64,000 bases of DNA from positions 320,001 through 384,000 of the forward strand of contig NC_084921.1 in the NCBI RefSeq assembly GCF_958298935.1. The letters run 5' to 3'. Numbering within the stretch: the first letter of the stretch is position 1; every line of letters begins with the position of its first letter. Below the pieces are notes generated by a model, which made no database searches, was not told the origin of the DNA, and saw only the letters and a program-made list of their open reading frames with translations. Both the position numbers and the translations under genes were made by a program. Positions 11,320-21,750 of this stretch are shown here, piece by piece. The stretch comes from Phragmites australis. Taxonomy: Eukaryota; Streptophyta; Magnoliopsida; Poales; Poaceae.

Positions 11320-13933
11320 TTGCTTGCTAGTTTCCTCCAACATTGCCATTATTTTAAATTCCTTTACTCCTTTTGTAGCTTGTATATCTGCCGTCAGTCT
11401 GACATATTGGCTCCTAAATTGCACCTTATGTCTGTGAAATGCTTGCTAATCACTGTTTGTTAGAGTTTTGTAAATGAATTTGCTCAGACTAGGAGGACTA
11501 CTAACCATCGCCTGTAAACTATTTTTTTCTATGTAAAGAAAACACCTTTTCTTTTCAAATCATGTAGATACCTTTGGAGAATTAGTGCCACAATTTCCTG
11601 GGATTATCTTCATTTGTTCTTGGTGCTGCATCGTATAATTAATGCATGTTTATCTGAACTCCAGATTTTGTAGGACTGCATGCAATTGTCTAATTTAAGG
11701 CCAAGTACACGTCAACCCATATCTTCAGTTTTTTCTGCTCCAGTTGTACTTAAAAAGGTTCCAAGCATCATACGTACCAACTCCACAAGTTTTTACAAAC
11801 AAATGGATTGGCTATAATGGAATGGAAAACTGTTGTGTTGATGTTGTCACGCGGGAAGCAACTCAAGAGTCCACTGCCGGACCCAGGGCGCCTGCTTGGG
11901 CTCCTGTACAATAGCGGCAAGAGGCTAGCCGATGCGGTGATGCTTGCCGGAGATAGATAAACCGAATAGCCTATAACTTTATCTAAGCTCTGTCGAATCG
12001 CCACTGGCCTCACGTGATGATCCATTGATCACTTTTGCTCTCCCTTGTTATCCATTTTTCTAAGAAGAAATATCGTATTACGATTCCTTTCATCAAAGAT
12101 GATATCAGAGTCTGCAGACTAACTTGTTTTAAAATTACCGCTCTTAATTACAACTGCTAGTTGCATGCCAAGCTTCAAATCTGGGCATTTGGTCAAAAGT
12201 ATGCATGTTCTATATGCTATGCAGAAAAAGTAGAAGTAGATTAACTGATGGTATGCAGAACCTGATAGTCTAGTAGATCTAGAGCATGATGCAGTGAAAA
12301 CTTTGACAGCTACTGTGCATGGGTAAATCATTAGTCCCTTAACTTGTTGTGATAGCACATAGCCATACTACTCTACCGCTATCTTGCTTTCTTTCTCTGT
12401 TCCCTTTCATCATCCATGTAAAAACTGACCAGCTTTTCACACCAGATGCCAGCTTTGAGCCTCCCTGCATGCTGATGTATCATTGCTCAACACATTTGCT
12501 CTACCAACATACTTGTGAATTAAGCTTACTCATGGAAGTATATTTTGTGCAGCAGAAGTTTTTACAGCTTCGCCAGTAAAGTTATCTGAACCTTGCACCA
12601 CCCCCCCCCCCTTCCCCCAGCCAGCATGTATAGTAGCAGTGGTAACTCTGTTGTTCCCTGTAAGAGAAGAACAGAAAAGTGTGCTGTTTTTAATGGGGTG
12701 AAACAATACAATGCATGCCATTGTTGCCTGTCCCAAACAGAAGCCCTAGTTCCGATGTAAATACTCTGCAAGTTCTACTCATTGGAATTACCATCTTCTA
12801 CGGGATTAGAGGTGCTGCGTCCTGGTTAATCAGGACTGCTCTTTTACCAATGGGAATTTGGAGTGGGGGTAGATCTAGATCTCTGAGCCTGCAATTTTTT
12901 CAGTATCGCTAGTGATTTTTTAACCGATGCTAATGGCGGCTTCCTCGCGATTAACACGAATTACAAGAAAGGCAGGGTAACACGATTAGTTTATTACTGC
13001 TAGTGCTAGGTGGTGGTAATAGCAGTAGATCTCATCTAACCACGGGCATGTGCTGCCTTCCATCAAGGGGTGTAGATCTAATCCTTTTGTTTAACCTGCA
13101 CAGCAGAGCAAGAGAGAGCTATGATTGTTAATTGTTACTGCATGGAGCTGCTCTAAGTGTATGTGTTACCACTTAACCCACCAAGGGGCCAGCTGTGATG
13201 CCTCCTTTTACTTTGTTTTCTTTACCCCTTTTCACCTTTCATCTCAACTCTTAAGATTCTTGCTTTCAGCTGTTTAAAATGGCATGTTTGCCTTATTATC
13301 CTCTTAGTGGAATAAAAAAAAATTGAAATGACTTGTTTGCCTTCTACTACTATGCTATTGCTGGAGTAAAAAAAATGGCTTATCTATTCCTGAGTGATAC
13401 AAGAGCATCAACAGAATATAAGAGGAACAAAAAATAGGCTCGAAACTAAAGAGGGAAGAGCTGAGACGCCTAAAATTGTAGGCAATTGGAGGGAGTAGTA
13501 TCTTGCCATGTGTTCATGCCCATCTAGTTCTACACGAGCTGCTACGTTCCCAAGATATTCCTTGCCCGCTTCACCGGCTTAGCCGTTGCAGTTGCAACGC
13601 TGCATCTGCATGCATGATGAAAGGTTTGCACCGCCAATTGTAAAAATTGTTTTCGTCCTCAGCAAGGGGTGATAAATCTGTTACTGCCATGGTGGGTTTC
13701 GAATGGAGATGAACCAATTTTCTCTTGCACATTCGTTGCACGTTATTTTTATCGTATCACAGCCTTTCCATGAAGTTACCTGACCTCCTGATCGGATGCA
13801 ACAACTAGAGTGACTTTGATTCACCATCTTTCCCTGGGGAGCAAAGCTGTTGCAGCTGCTAAAATAAGATCGACCAACACCTCTAGCCTCTTTCTTGAAC
13901 TCCAAATTCGTCGGAGCAAAAACACATTTATTA
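11320..13933. other. Intergenic upstream of the receptor kinase gene
   Basis: AT-rich DNA with no supported gene. It includes a 13-base C-rich run near 12600 and short open frames without motifs. Part of it may be distal regulatory DNA of the plus-strand receptor kinase starting at 14642, but no specific element can be named. Confidence 0.4.
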
Positions 13934-14142
13934 AGGCCAGTTGGTTTTAATTTTAGATGGTGAGAGTACAGTCTATTATGTAGAATTCGTAAAAGCTTAT
14001 TCTCACTAGATCGTAGATTGTAGGATTTTATAGATAACTTGAATTGTGTATTATGATAATTAATTTTTATATTATGACTGTTTGTTTTTGCTTTTGCTTT
14101 TGGACTATAATCTATAATCAAAATAAGAAAACAATAGGGCCT
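13934..14142. mobile_element. MITE about 500 bp upstream of the RGI-like gene
   Basis: The left end reads ggccagttggttttaatttt, and the right end on the other strand reads ggccctattgttttcttatt. These are imperfect inverted repeats bracketing an AT-rich 200-bp core. Flanking bases are TAA on the left and TTA on the right, so the target duplication is not clean and the edges may be off by a base or two. No coding capacity. Confidence 0.6.
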
Positions 14143-14579
14143 TAGTCGTTGGCGACCCTATCTGAAATTTGAAACCAAATCAAGCCTCCGACCCTATTAC
14201 AAACCACAGATATAATAGTGCAATTAATTGGAAGTGCAGTTGCTAATTGCTTGTACAACGGACTGATGGAGCGGCATAAACAAGAAGAGGGAGAGGTCAG
14301 GGCCTCAGGGGTGTCCTGACCCAACCGGTGGCCTCGGATCCGGAGATTCTGCAGACACACATGAGGGGCACACCCTCTCACTCCTACTTTACAATGTCAG
14401 CAACTGAAACCCCTGTGCTTGCTTAATTAAGCTCAACCCCAGTTCAGTTCTGCTTGCTGCCACCAAGCAAGCTCAAGCCACTTTCCTGCAGTGCTTAGAA
14501 CACAAGCAAGAACATAGATTTGCAAGTGACACCAGCAGCAGCTAATTCTACAGCATCAGCTCACCTCATCTCTTCATTA

Positions 14580-14591
14580 ATGTGTTGTTGA
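14580..14591 (+). other. Minimal upstream ORF (Met-Cys-Cys-stop) before the RGI-like start
   Basis: ATG TGT TGT TGA lies 50 bases before the main ATG at 14642, provided the transcript starts upstream of 14580. Such a short uORF could lower initiation at the main start. The transcription start is not known. Confidence 0.45.
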
Positions 14592-14641
14592 ATACGTTGC
14601 ACACCCAAGTACAGTTTGAACTGTGGTGCCAGCAAGCAGAG

Positions 14642-17600
14642 ATGCCTCCTGGTACGAGCAGTAGTAGTAGAAGCAGGTGGAGGAGGGCGTGCGTGGCGCC
14701 GCTTCTGCGGTGCGCGCTCGTCATGGCGTGCATGGGCTGCGCCCTCTCCGTGGACGCGCAGGGCGCGGCGCTGCTCGCGTGGAAGCGCACGCTGCGCGGC
14801 GGCGAGGAGGCCCTGGGGGACTGGAAGGAGTCCGACGCGTCGCCGTGCCGGTGGACGGGCCTGTCGTGCAATGCCGCGGGGCGGGTCACGGAGCTGAGCC
14901 TGCAGTTCGTCGGCCTGCACGGCGGCGTGCCGGCCGACCTGTCCGCCGTGGGCGCCACGCTCGCGCGGCTGGTGCTCACGGGCACCAACCTGTCGGGCCC
15001 GATCCCGCCGCAGCTCGGGGACCTACCGGCGCTGACGCACCTCGACCTCAGCAACAATGCGCTCACGGGCCCGATCCCGGCGAGCCTGTGCCGGCCAGGG
15101 AGCAAGCTGGAGAGCCTGTATGTTAACTCAAACCGCCTCGAGGGCGCCATCCCGGACGTCATCGGCAACCTCACGGCGCTAAGCGAGCTCATCATCTACG
15201 ACAACCAGCTCGAGGGCACCATCCCGGCGTCCATCGGGCAGATGGCCAGCCTCGAGGTGCTCCGCGGCGGCGGCAACAAGAACCTCCAGGGCGCGGTCCC
15301 GCCGGAGATCGGCAACTGCACCAAGCTCACCATGCTCGGCCTCGCCGAGACCAGCATCTCCGGTCCGCTCCCGGCGAGCCTCGGCCAGCTCAAGAGCCTC
15401 GACACGCTGGCCATCTACACCGCGCTGCTCTCTGGCCCAATACCGCCCGAGCTCGGTCAATGCAGCAGCTTGGAGAACATCTACCTGTACGAGAACGCGC
15501 TCTCCGGGTCGATCCCGCCGCAGCTCGGCAAGCTCAGCAATCTCAAGAACCTGCTGCTTTGGCAGAACAACCTCGTCGGCGTCATCCCGCCGGAACTAGG
15601 GGCGTGCGCGGGGCTCACCGTGTTGGACCTGTCCATGAACGGTCTTACCGGCCATATCCCGGCGTCGCTCGGGAACCTGACGTCTCTGCAGGAGCTGCAG
15701 CTCAGCGTGAACAAAGTGTCCGGCCCAATTCCGGCAGAGCTCGCGCGGTGCACCAACCTCACCGACCTCGAGCTCGACAACAACCAGATATCCGGCGGCA
15801 TCCCGGCCGAGATCGGCAAGCTCGCGGCGCTGCGTATGCTCTACCTCTGGGCCAATCAGCTCACGGGGAGCATCCCGCCGGAGATCGGCTCCTGCGCGAG
15901 CCTCGAGTCGCTCGACGTGTCGCAGAACGCGCTCACCGGTCCCATCCCGCGGTCCCTGTTCCGGCTGCCGCGACTGTCCAAGCTGCTGCTCATCGACAAC
16001 ACCCTCTCCGGCGAGATACCGCCGGAGATCGGCAACTGCACGTCGCTCGTCCGGTTCCGGGCGAGCGGTAACCACCTTGCCGGCGCAATTCCCCCCGAGG
16101 TTGGTAAGCTTGGCAACCTCAGCTTTTTGGACCTCAGCTCGAACAGGTTGTCCGGCGCCATGCCGGCAGAGATTGCAGGCTGCCGGAACCTCACGTTCGT
16201 CGACCTCCACGGCAATGCCATCACCGGCGTGATGCCGCCGGGGCTGTTTCACGACATGCCCTCTCTGCAGTACCTGGACCTCTCGTACAACGCCATCGGC
16301 GGCGCGATCCCGTCGGACATCGGCAAGCTCGGTTCGCTCACGAAGCTCGTTCTTGGCGGGAACCGCCTCTCCGGTCAGATACCGCTGGAGATTGGCTCGT
16401 GCTCACGGCTCCAGCTCCTGGACCTCGGCGGCAACTCTCTGTCCGGCGCGATACCGGCGAGCATCGGCAAGATTCCGGGGTTGGAGATTGCTCTTAACCT
16501 GAGCTGCAACGGCTTGTCCGGCATAATACCCAAGGAGTTCGCCGGGCTCGTACGGCTCGGTGTGCTCGACGTGTCGCACAACCAGCTATCCGGCGATCTC
16601 CAACCGCTGTCCGCGCTCCAGAACCTTGTCGCCCTCAACATCTCTGTCAACAACTTCGCCGGCCGCGCACCGGAGACGGCGTTCTTCGCGAAGCTGCCCA
16701 CGAGCGACGTGGAGGGCAACCCAGCGCTGTGCCTCTCGCGGTGCCCCGGTGACGCCAGTGACCGCGAGCGCGCCGCACGGCGCGCCGCACGTGTCGCCAC
16801 CGCCGTCCTGCTCTCCGCTCTCGTCGTCCTCCTCGCTGCCACGGCGTTCGTCCTCCTCAGCCGGCGCAAACTCCCCGTGTTCGGCGGCGCGCGCCACGAC
16901 GAGGACAAGAACGCCGAGATGTCGCCGCCTTGGGACGTCACGCTGTACCAGAAGCTGGAGATTAGCGTGGGCGACGTGGCTCGCAGCCTCACGCCGGCGA
17001 ACGTCATCGGGCAGGGCTGGTCCGGATTGGTGTATCGCGCGAGCGTCCCTTCCACCGGCGTCACCATCGCCGTCAAGAAGTTCCGGTCGTGCGACGAGGC
17101 GTCGGCCGAGGCCTTCGCCTGCGAGATCGGCGTGCTGCCCCGGGTGCGCCACCGCAACATCGTGCGGCTCCTGGGGTGGGCGGCCAACCGCCGGACGCGC
17201 ATCCTCTTCTACGACTACCTCCCGAATGGCACCGTCGGTGGCCTGCTGCACAGCGGAGGCTCGACTGGCGCCGCCGTGGTGGAGTGGGAGGTGCGGCTCT
17301 CGATTGCCGTCGGAGTGGCCGAGGGCCTCGCGTACCTTCACCACGACTGCGTGCCGGTGATCCTCCACCGCGATGTCAAGGCCGACAACATTCTCCTCGG
17401 CGAGCGCTACGAGGCGTGCCTTGCCGACTTCGGCCTCGCCAGGGTCGCAGAGGACGGCGCCAACTCATCTCCTCCGCCGTTCGCCGGATCGTACGGATAC
17501 ATCGCTCCCGGTAAGGCGTTTGCTTCCGTACAGTTCCAACTTCTAGTTAAGTTCATTGCAGGTGGCGTCATCCTCCTCCATTGCATAGTAAACTGATCGT

Positions 17601-18095
17601 TGTGATTTTATCCCGATCTGCGCAGAGTACGGGTGCATGACCAAGATCACAACCAAGAGCGACGTGTACAGCTTCGGGGTGGTGCTGCTTGAGATAATCA
17701 CCGGGCGGCGCCCGGTGGAGCCGGCGTTCGGAGAGGGGCGAAGCGTGGTGCAGTGGGTGCGCGAGCACCTCCGCCAGAAGCGTGATCCGGCGGACGTGAT
17801 CGACCCACGGTTACAAGGCCGGCCAGACACGCAGGTGCAGGAGATGCTACAGGCCCTCGGGATTGCCCTGCTATGCGCCAGCACGCGCCCCGAGGACCGG
17901 CCGACCATGAAGGACGTGGCGGCGCTGCTGCGTGGCCTCCGAAGCGACGACGGCGCTGATGAGACATGGAAGGTCGGAGGCGGGTCTGGGGCCAGATCGG
18001 ACTCGGTCTCGCCGGCCAAACCGACACCCCTACCCCGCCTGGCCCAGTCCCACTCCCACTCCAGCTCAATGGCCTACTCAGCACAGGGAGTCTAG
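14642..18095 (+). CDS. LRR receptor-like kinase, subfamily XI, RGI-like (two exons)
   Basis: A plasma-membrane receptor kinase of 1112 residues. Exons are 14642-17510 and 17626-18095, with a 115-bp GT-AG intron that splits the Glu codon of the kinase APE motif. The start is the first ATG in frame; the open frame runs 20 codons further up but only from a GTG. Residues 1-40 hold an Arg-rich stretch and a hydrophobic signal peptide. A Cys pair (CRWTGLSC) caps some 22-24 LRRs to about residue 640. The TM helix is about 718-742. In the kinase, the Gly-loop GQGWSG is near 790, the catalytic Lys 812, HRD Asp 911 and DFG Asp 929, so it looks like an active RD kinase. VLRGGGNKNLQG carries the RxGG motif that, in Arabidopsis RGI/RGFR receptors, contacts the sulphated Tyr of RGF peptides. 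LAETSISG and SLLSGPIP-like text and the intron site also fit RGI3/RGI4. The ligand is inferred, not seen. Confidence 0.93.
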
Positions 18096-20645
18096 CCTAG
18101 CCGAAAGAGGAACAGACGGCGCCAAGCATGCCACTGCAAGGTGTGCGACGACTGACATGGCTAATGTTGGCCGAAGGTCGTCGAGCCTGTGAACCACCAA
18201 AGTGTCGCCGGATCGCTGCCAAGGCGAGGGAGAAGGAGCGGACGCGGACAAGTCTGCACCAATCGATCGCGACCATGCCGGCCGGAGGAGGCGCGGTGGG
18301 GAAGAAGGCGCGGCGCCACCATGAATCAAGCAGCGAGCCTGAGCCAGCAATTCCTTCTCCTCGTATACCATACACATAGCTGTAACGCAATTCATCTTGT
18401 ACCTAAGTTACCCAATCTATCGGTAATCTGATGGCATGATTGTGTCGTATTGTCGCGTCCCGTCCGTTCTGGCCATGCAAAATGTTATCCGCTGCTCTCT
18501 GTTGGGCCCGTCGAATTGGGCGAGGAACTGACGGTCGACTGCGGCTACGATCATAACCGTCAAACTCGCAGAATCAAGGGCTCGATCGGGTGGACGTTTC
18601 ATGAGAAGAAGACTGCTCGGATGCTATTGATTTTGCCCGCCATGTGGTAACTGATTTCCAATTGGAGAACAGACCAGGCAGGCAGAGCCAGTTGCCGATG
18701 CTGTTCCAAGGTGGGTCTTGTGCACCTATGGGATATAAATACTATTCATTTGTGTTGAAATTCAGATAGGAACGGTAGATGAAAAAAAATTTAAAGTAGA
18801 TAAGAAAATCAACAGATAAATAGATATTAGGTGGGGGGATGGACGGATATAATCTGGATGTCCACGTCTGTATAGAGTTGCCTTTCTCACATCACTGAAA
18901 ATTTGCCCGGACTGAAAAGGACGCGCCAGCGACTGCCGGCCGAGAGAGTGAAAGGCTCTTTTCACTGCAGCAGCTTAGCCTGAAAAAACTCTACTGAATG
19001 TCTGCTTGCCCCAGTCTGAGAAAAAAAAAATCGGAGATCCTTTTGGCCAAGGAGGAGTGCAGCTGTCTGGGCCAGAGAATGCTCAGCATACTGCTAGCTA
19101 AGGTTCATGAATGAATTACTTATGTGCTTGCAGTTGCAGATGAGAGCAAGGAATGATTAGTACGAGCAAAGAGTGGATAGGCGGCAGCAGCAAGCAGGTA
19201 GGCTGGGCCACTTGGGGCAGCCTGGAGGACTGATGATTGGTACTTGAATCCGGAGGTCCAGTGTTCATCTTTCTACCTCCTCGAGTGGACGTCAGTCCAT
19301 TCTGATGACTATTTCACTGTGCGTGTTCGTCTTCTTCCTGGCTTGGCTATGTATCTCTGGTTCTTCCCCACCGCGCACGCGTTTGATCGAGTGATCCACC
19401 ACGTCGGTCGGGATCCACTGCCCCGGCCGGCCACCCGGGAAGGGAGCATGCCAGTGGACTGACAGCCACACCGCGGCGCTTTGTCTCGTCCTTTCCATCG
19501 TCTTCCCCCCTGGCTTCTGCATGCGCTGTTTGATGGCTTTGCTCTTGCCGACGAATCGTCGGAGCCATGGCCAGTCACCTCACCTGTACGTGCACCGGAC
19601 ACGGGGAAATTTCCAAGAGCGGGCCGGGGCTACTTGGACGTGCATGTTTACTGTTGCAAGCTACTAGTCCTGAAACAGCGAATGCCATCTTGCCACGACA
19701 CTGATGAATGAGGGTGCTAGCTAGAGTTGTCTAGGCCAGGCTACGTGCATGCTAGTTATATTCTAGTTATGCAAACGAGGGTTAATAAATCTCTTTTTAT
19801 TAAGAAAAAAGATAGATGTTAAATTTTAGATGATTGAAATTGAAAAAAAAAATCAGACTATGGTTGTGAGCCATTGCCTGATCTATCCGTCTTTAACCTC
19901 CTTGCGTTGCTCCGTCTTGCTGCGCTACGTAGCTCCCCCACCTCCCGCCTGCTATCCTCATCACGCTAACCCAACAGATTTGTGCCACAGTGTCCGGCCC
20001 CCGCCATCCTACCACCTATACCCGTATCTACCTTCTTCGTCAGGTCAACCTACCTATTTTAGAGTTTTCTCTAAAATCGGCGATGAAGGAAACCGAATCA
20101 ATCCTCGGCTCGGAACCCTCACGGGCGCGTGTTCACATGGAACGTCTGAAATCTTTCATGCGTTGTAGGAAGTGTGTAAAAAAAAGAATTGTCTAGGTCT
20201 AATGTCGAGACATGGAGTACATGCTGGTGGGCGAATCGGGCCGGGCGTGCATGGCTTCATCCATAATTCCATGGATGAATGATGGTACCGTACTTGCGAC
20301 GAGGGAGCAACAAAATGGTAGCACAGGCTAGTAGCTGAGTTTGGCCACGCTGGACAATCCAGATGGACGAATGATACTGGTACGATATGATCCGACAGAC
20401 AGGTGATGTGCATTGCAAGAAGACAAGAGTCTACTAAACCATGATTGAATTGACACGTTGGCTAAATGTAGTGACAAGCCACGAGCATATCATATGCATG
20501 CAATTTGGGGGAGAGAGAGAGGGGAGAGCACACTCAGCACAGTGCATTGCACCTGTTAACGGGATCCCAAGTGGGTCGGCCCTTTGCATCTGGGCCACTT
20601 AATGGGCTTTGCAAGACAGACTTGGTTCAATATTTTTTAAACTTA
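18096..20645. other. 3' flank of the RGI-like gene and intergenic DNA
   Basis: The first few hundred bases are probably the 3' UTR of the receptor kinase; no clear poly-A signal was fixed. The rest has short overlapping open frames on both strands (18.1-18.6, 19.2-19.7, 19.8-20.4 kb) with no family motif and no splice context, so no gene is called. Confidence 0.4.
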
Positions 20646-20765
20646 CGAAGGCCCAGTTTCTGACCTCGTATATCAAGGCCCATAAAGTTGTTCCGTTTTT
20701 GGGTATGGACGTCCCAACACCAAGGTTTCAACTGGGTTGAAGGTTCCATCAAAATGGTCTAAAAC
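20646..20765. repeat. Dispersed direct repeat, copy 1
   Basis: Carries 'ggcccagtttctgacctcgt', 'aaggcccataaa', 'tatggacgtcccaacacc' and 'ccatcaaaatggtctaaaa'. The same words recur in the same order at 21637-21750, about 990 bp downstream. This looks like the two ends of a duplicated or inserted segment. Confidence 0.7.
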
Positions 20766-20859
20766 AATTGGCATCTACTAGGTAGCACGCCGAAAAGAAC
20801 TTCGAGGTAGTTTATTGTTTGAGATTCGTGCAGCTGTTATATGTACTAGTTCAAAATTT

Positions 20860-21080
20860 TGTGTAAATGTTGAACCTATTTCTCCAAAATATTGAACTTG
20901 GTTTTGCAAAATGTTGAACTAAATCTTTTAAAATGTTGAAAAGCATATTGTAAACCTAGTACATGGTGACAATAAGTTTTGAACTTGTTTTTTTTTCTTT
21001 CCAAATGTTGAACTAGGTTTAAAAAAATATCAAACCAAGTCTTTTAAAATTTTGAAAGGTATCAAATTGTAAACCTAGTG
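20860..21080. repeat. Degenerate 'aaaatgttgaac' microrepeat array
   Basis: The words aaatgttgaacc, aaatattgaact, aaatgttgaact and aaatgttgaaaa, plus a duplicated 'attgtaaacctagt' (near 20948 and 21066), recur at irregular spacing. Such arrays occur inside nonautonomous DNA transposons of grasses. I cannot assign a family. Confidence 0.55.
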
Positions 21081-21270
21081 CTGGTGATTAATCACCTGAT
21101 TTGAAGAAAAAAAGGTACAAAAAAAAAGATTTTAAAAAAAGACAAACCTGGGCTGACCTATCTCAGTCCGTGGGCCTACTTGGACCTATTTGGCTGGACT
21201 GGTAGACTACGCCACTTGAAAGATCTTTTTTAAGTCACCCTAGCTACATGAGTCCCAGAACAATTTCTGC

Positions 21271-21340
21271 AGCTGTTGAGTACCATCATGTGCACATATG
21301 CAAGCTGCATGTTCCATCAAATTCAAAGTACGATCGAGTG
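21271..21340. repeat. Dispersed repeat 'gagtaccatcatg...tcaaagtacga', copy 1
   Basis: 'gttgagtaccatcatg', 'cacatatgc', 'ttccatcaaattcaaagtac' recur with changes at about 25163-25230 ('gattgagcaccatcatgatc', 'cacatatgc', 'tttcatcaaactcaaagtac'). A shorter third copy lies near 25137. The 3.8 kb between them may be one inserted block. Confidence 0.6.
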
Positions 21341-21636
21341 TGAGGAGTTTTAAAAAAGAAAACAACTAAGCACATCATGCCGTGTGCTTGAAATCTCAAT
21401 AATCCTTTGAGTTTGAGATTGCTAATCCTATGTCCACAGGCAATGTGGTATTGCTACTAACTTCTTTTTTAGGAAAGTGCTAGTACTACTGACTGAAAAG
21501 GCAGTCTAATTTTCGAGGGCACTACCATTCTGGACCACCTTTCGGCCTACGCCCAGAAGCAGTTCCAAGATCGAGTCGAACAGCCCAGCGTGACAGCGCC
21601 CTACGAACATACACGTGCATGGCTAACCTTACTGAT

Positions 21637-21750
21637 TAAGGCCCAATTTCCAACCTCGTGTACTAAGGCCCGTAAATTTGCTCCGATTTTGGTTATGGAC
21701 GTCCCAACACCCAGGTTTCAACGGGGCTCCATCAAAATGCTCTAAAATGA
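21637..21750. repeat. Dispersed direct repeat, copy 2
   Basis: Partner of the copy at 20646-20765, with the same order of words (aaggcccaatttcc, aaggcccgtaaat, tatggacgtcccaacacc, ccatcaaaatgctctaaaa) and about 15-20 percent differences by eye. Confidence 0.7.

Noticed and set aside
13880..13905. miR396-like text (ctttcttgaactc)
   Set aside because: Only 12-13 bases match, with no hairpin partner seen nearby, and the site lies next to a MITE.
14582..14641. N-terminal extension of the receptor kinase starting at 14582
   Set aside because: That start is a GTG. The first ATG in frame is 14642, and it is followed by a normal signal peptide.
15179..17368. Long open frames of 200-275 codons on the other strand and in other frames inside the RGI-like exon
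   Set aside because: They are by-products of GC-rich LRR and kinase coding DNA. Their text has no domain motif, while the plus-strand frame has a full receptor kinase.
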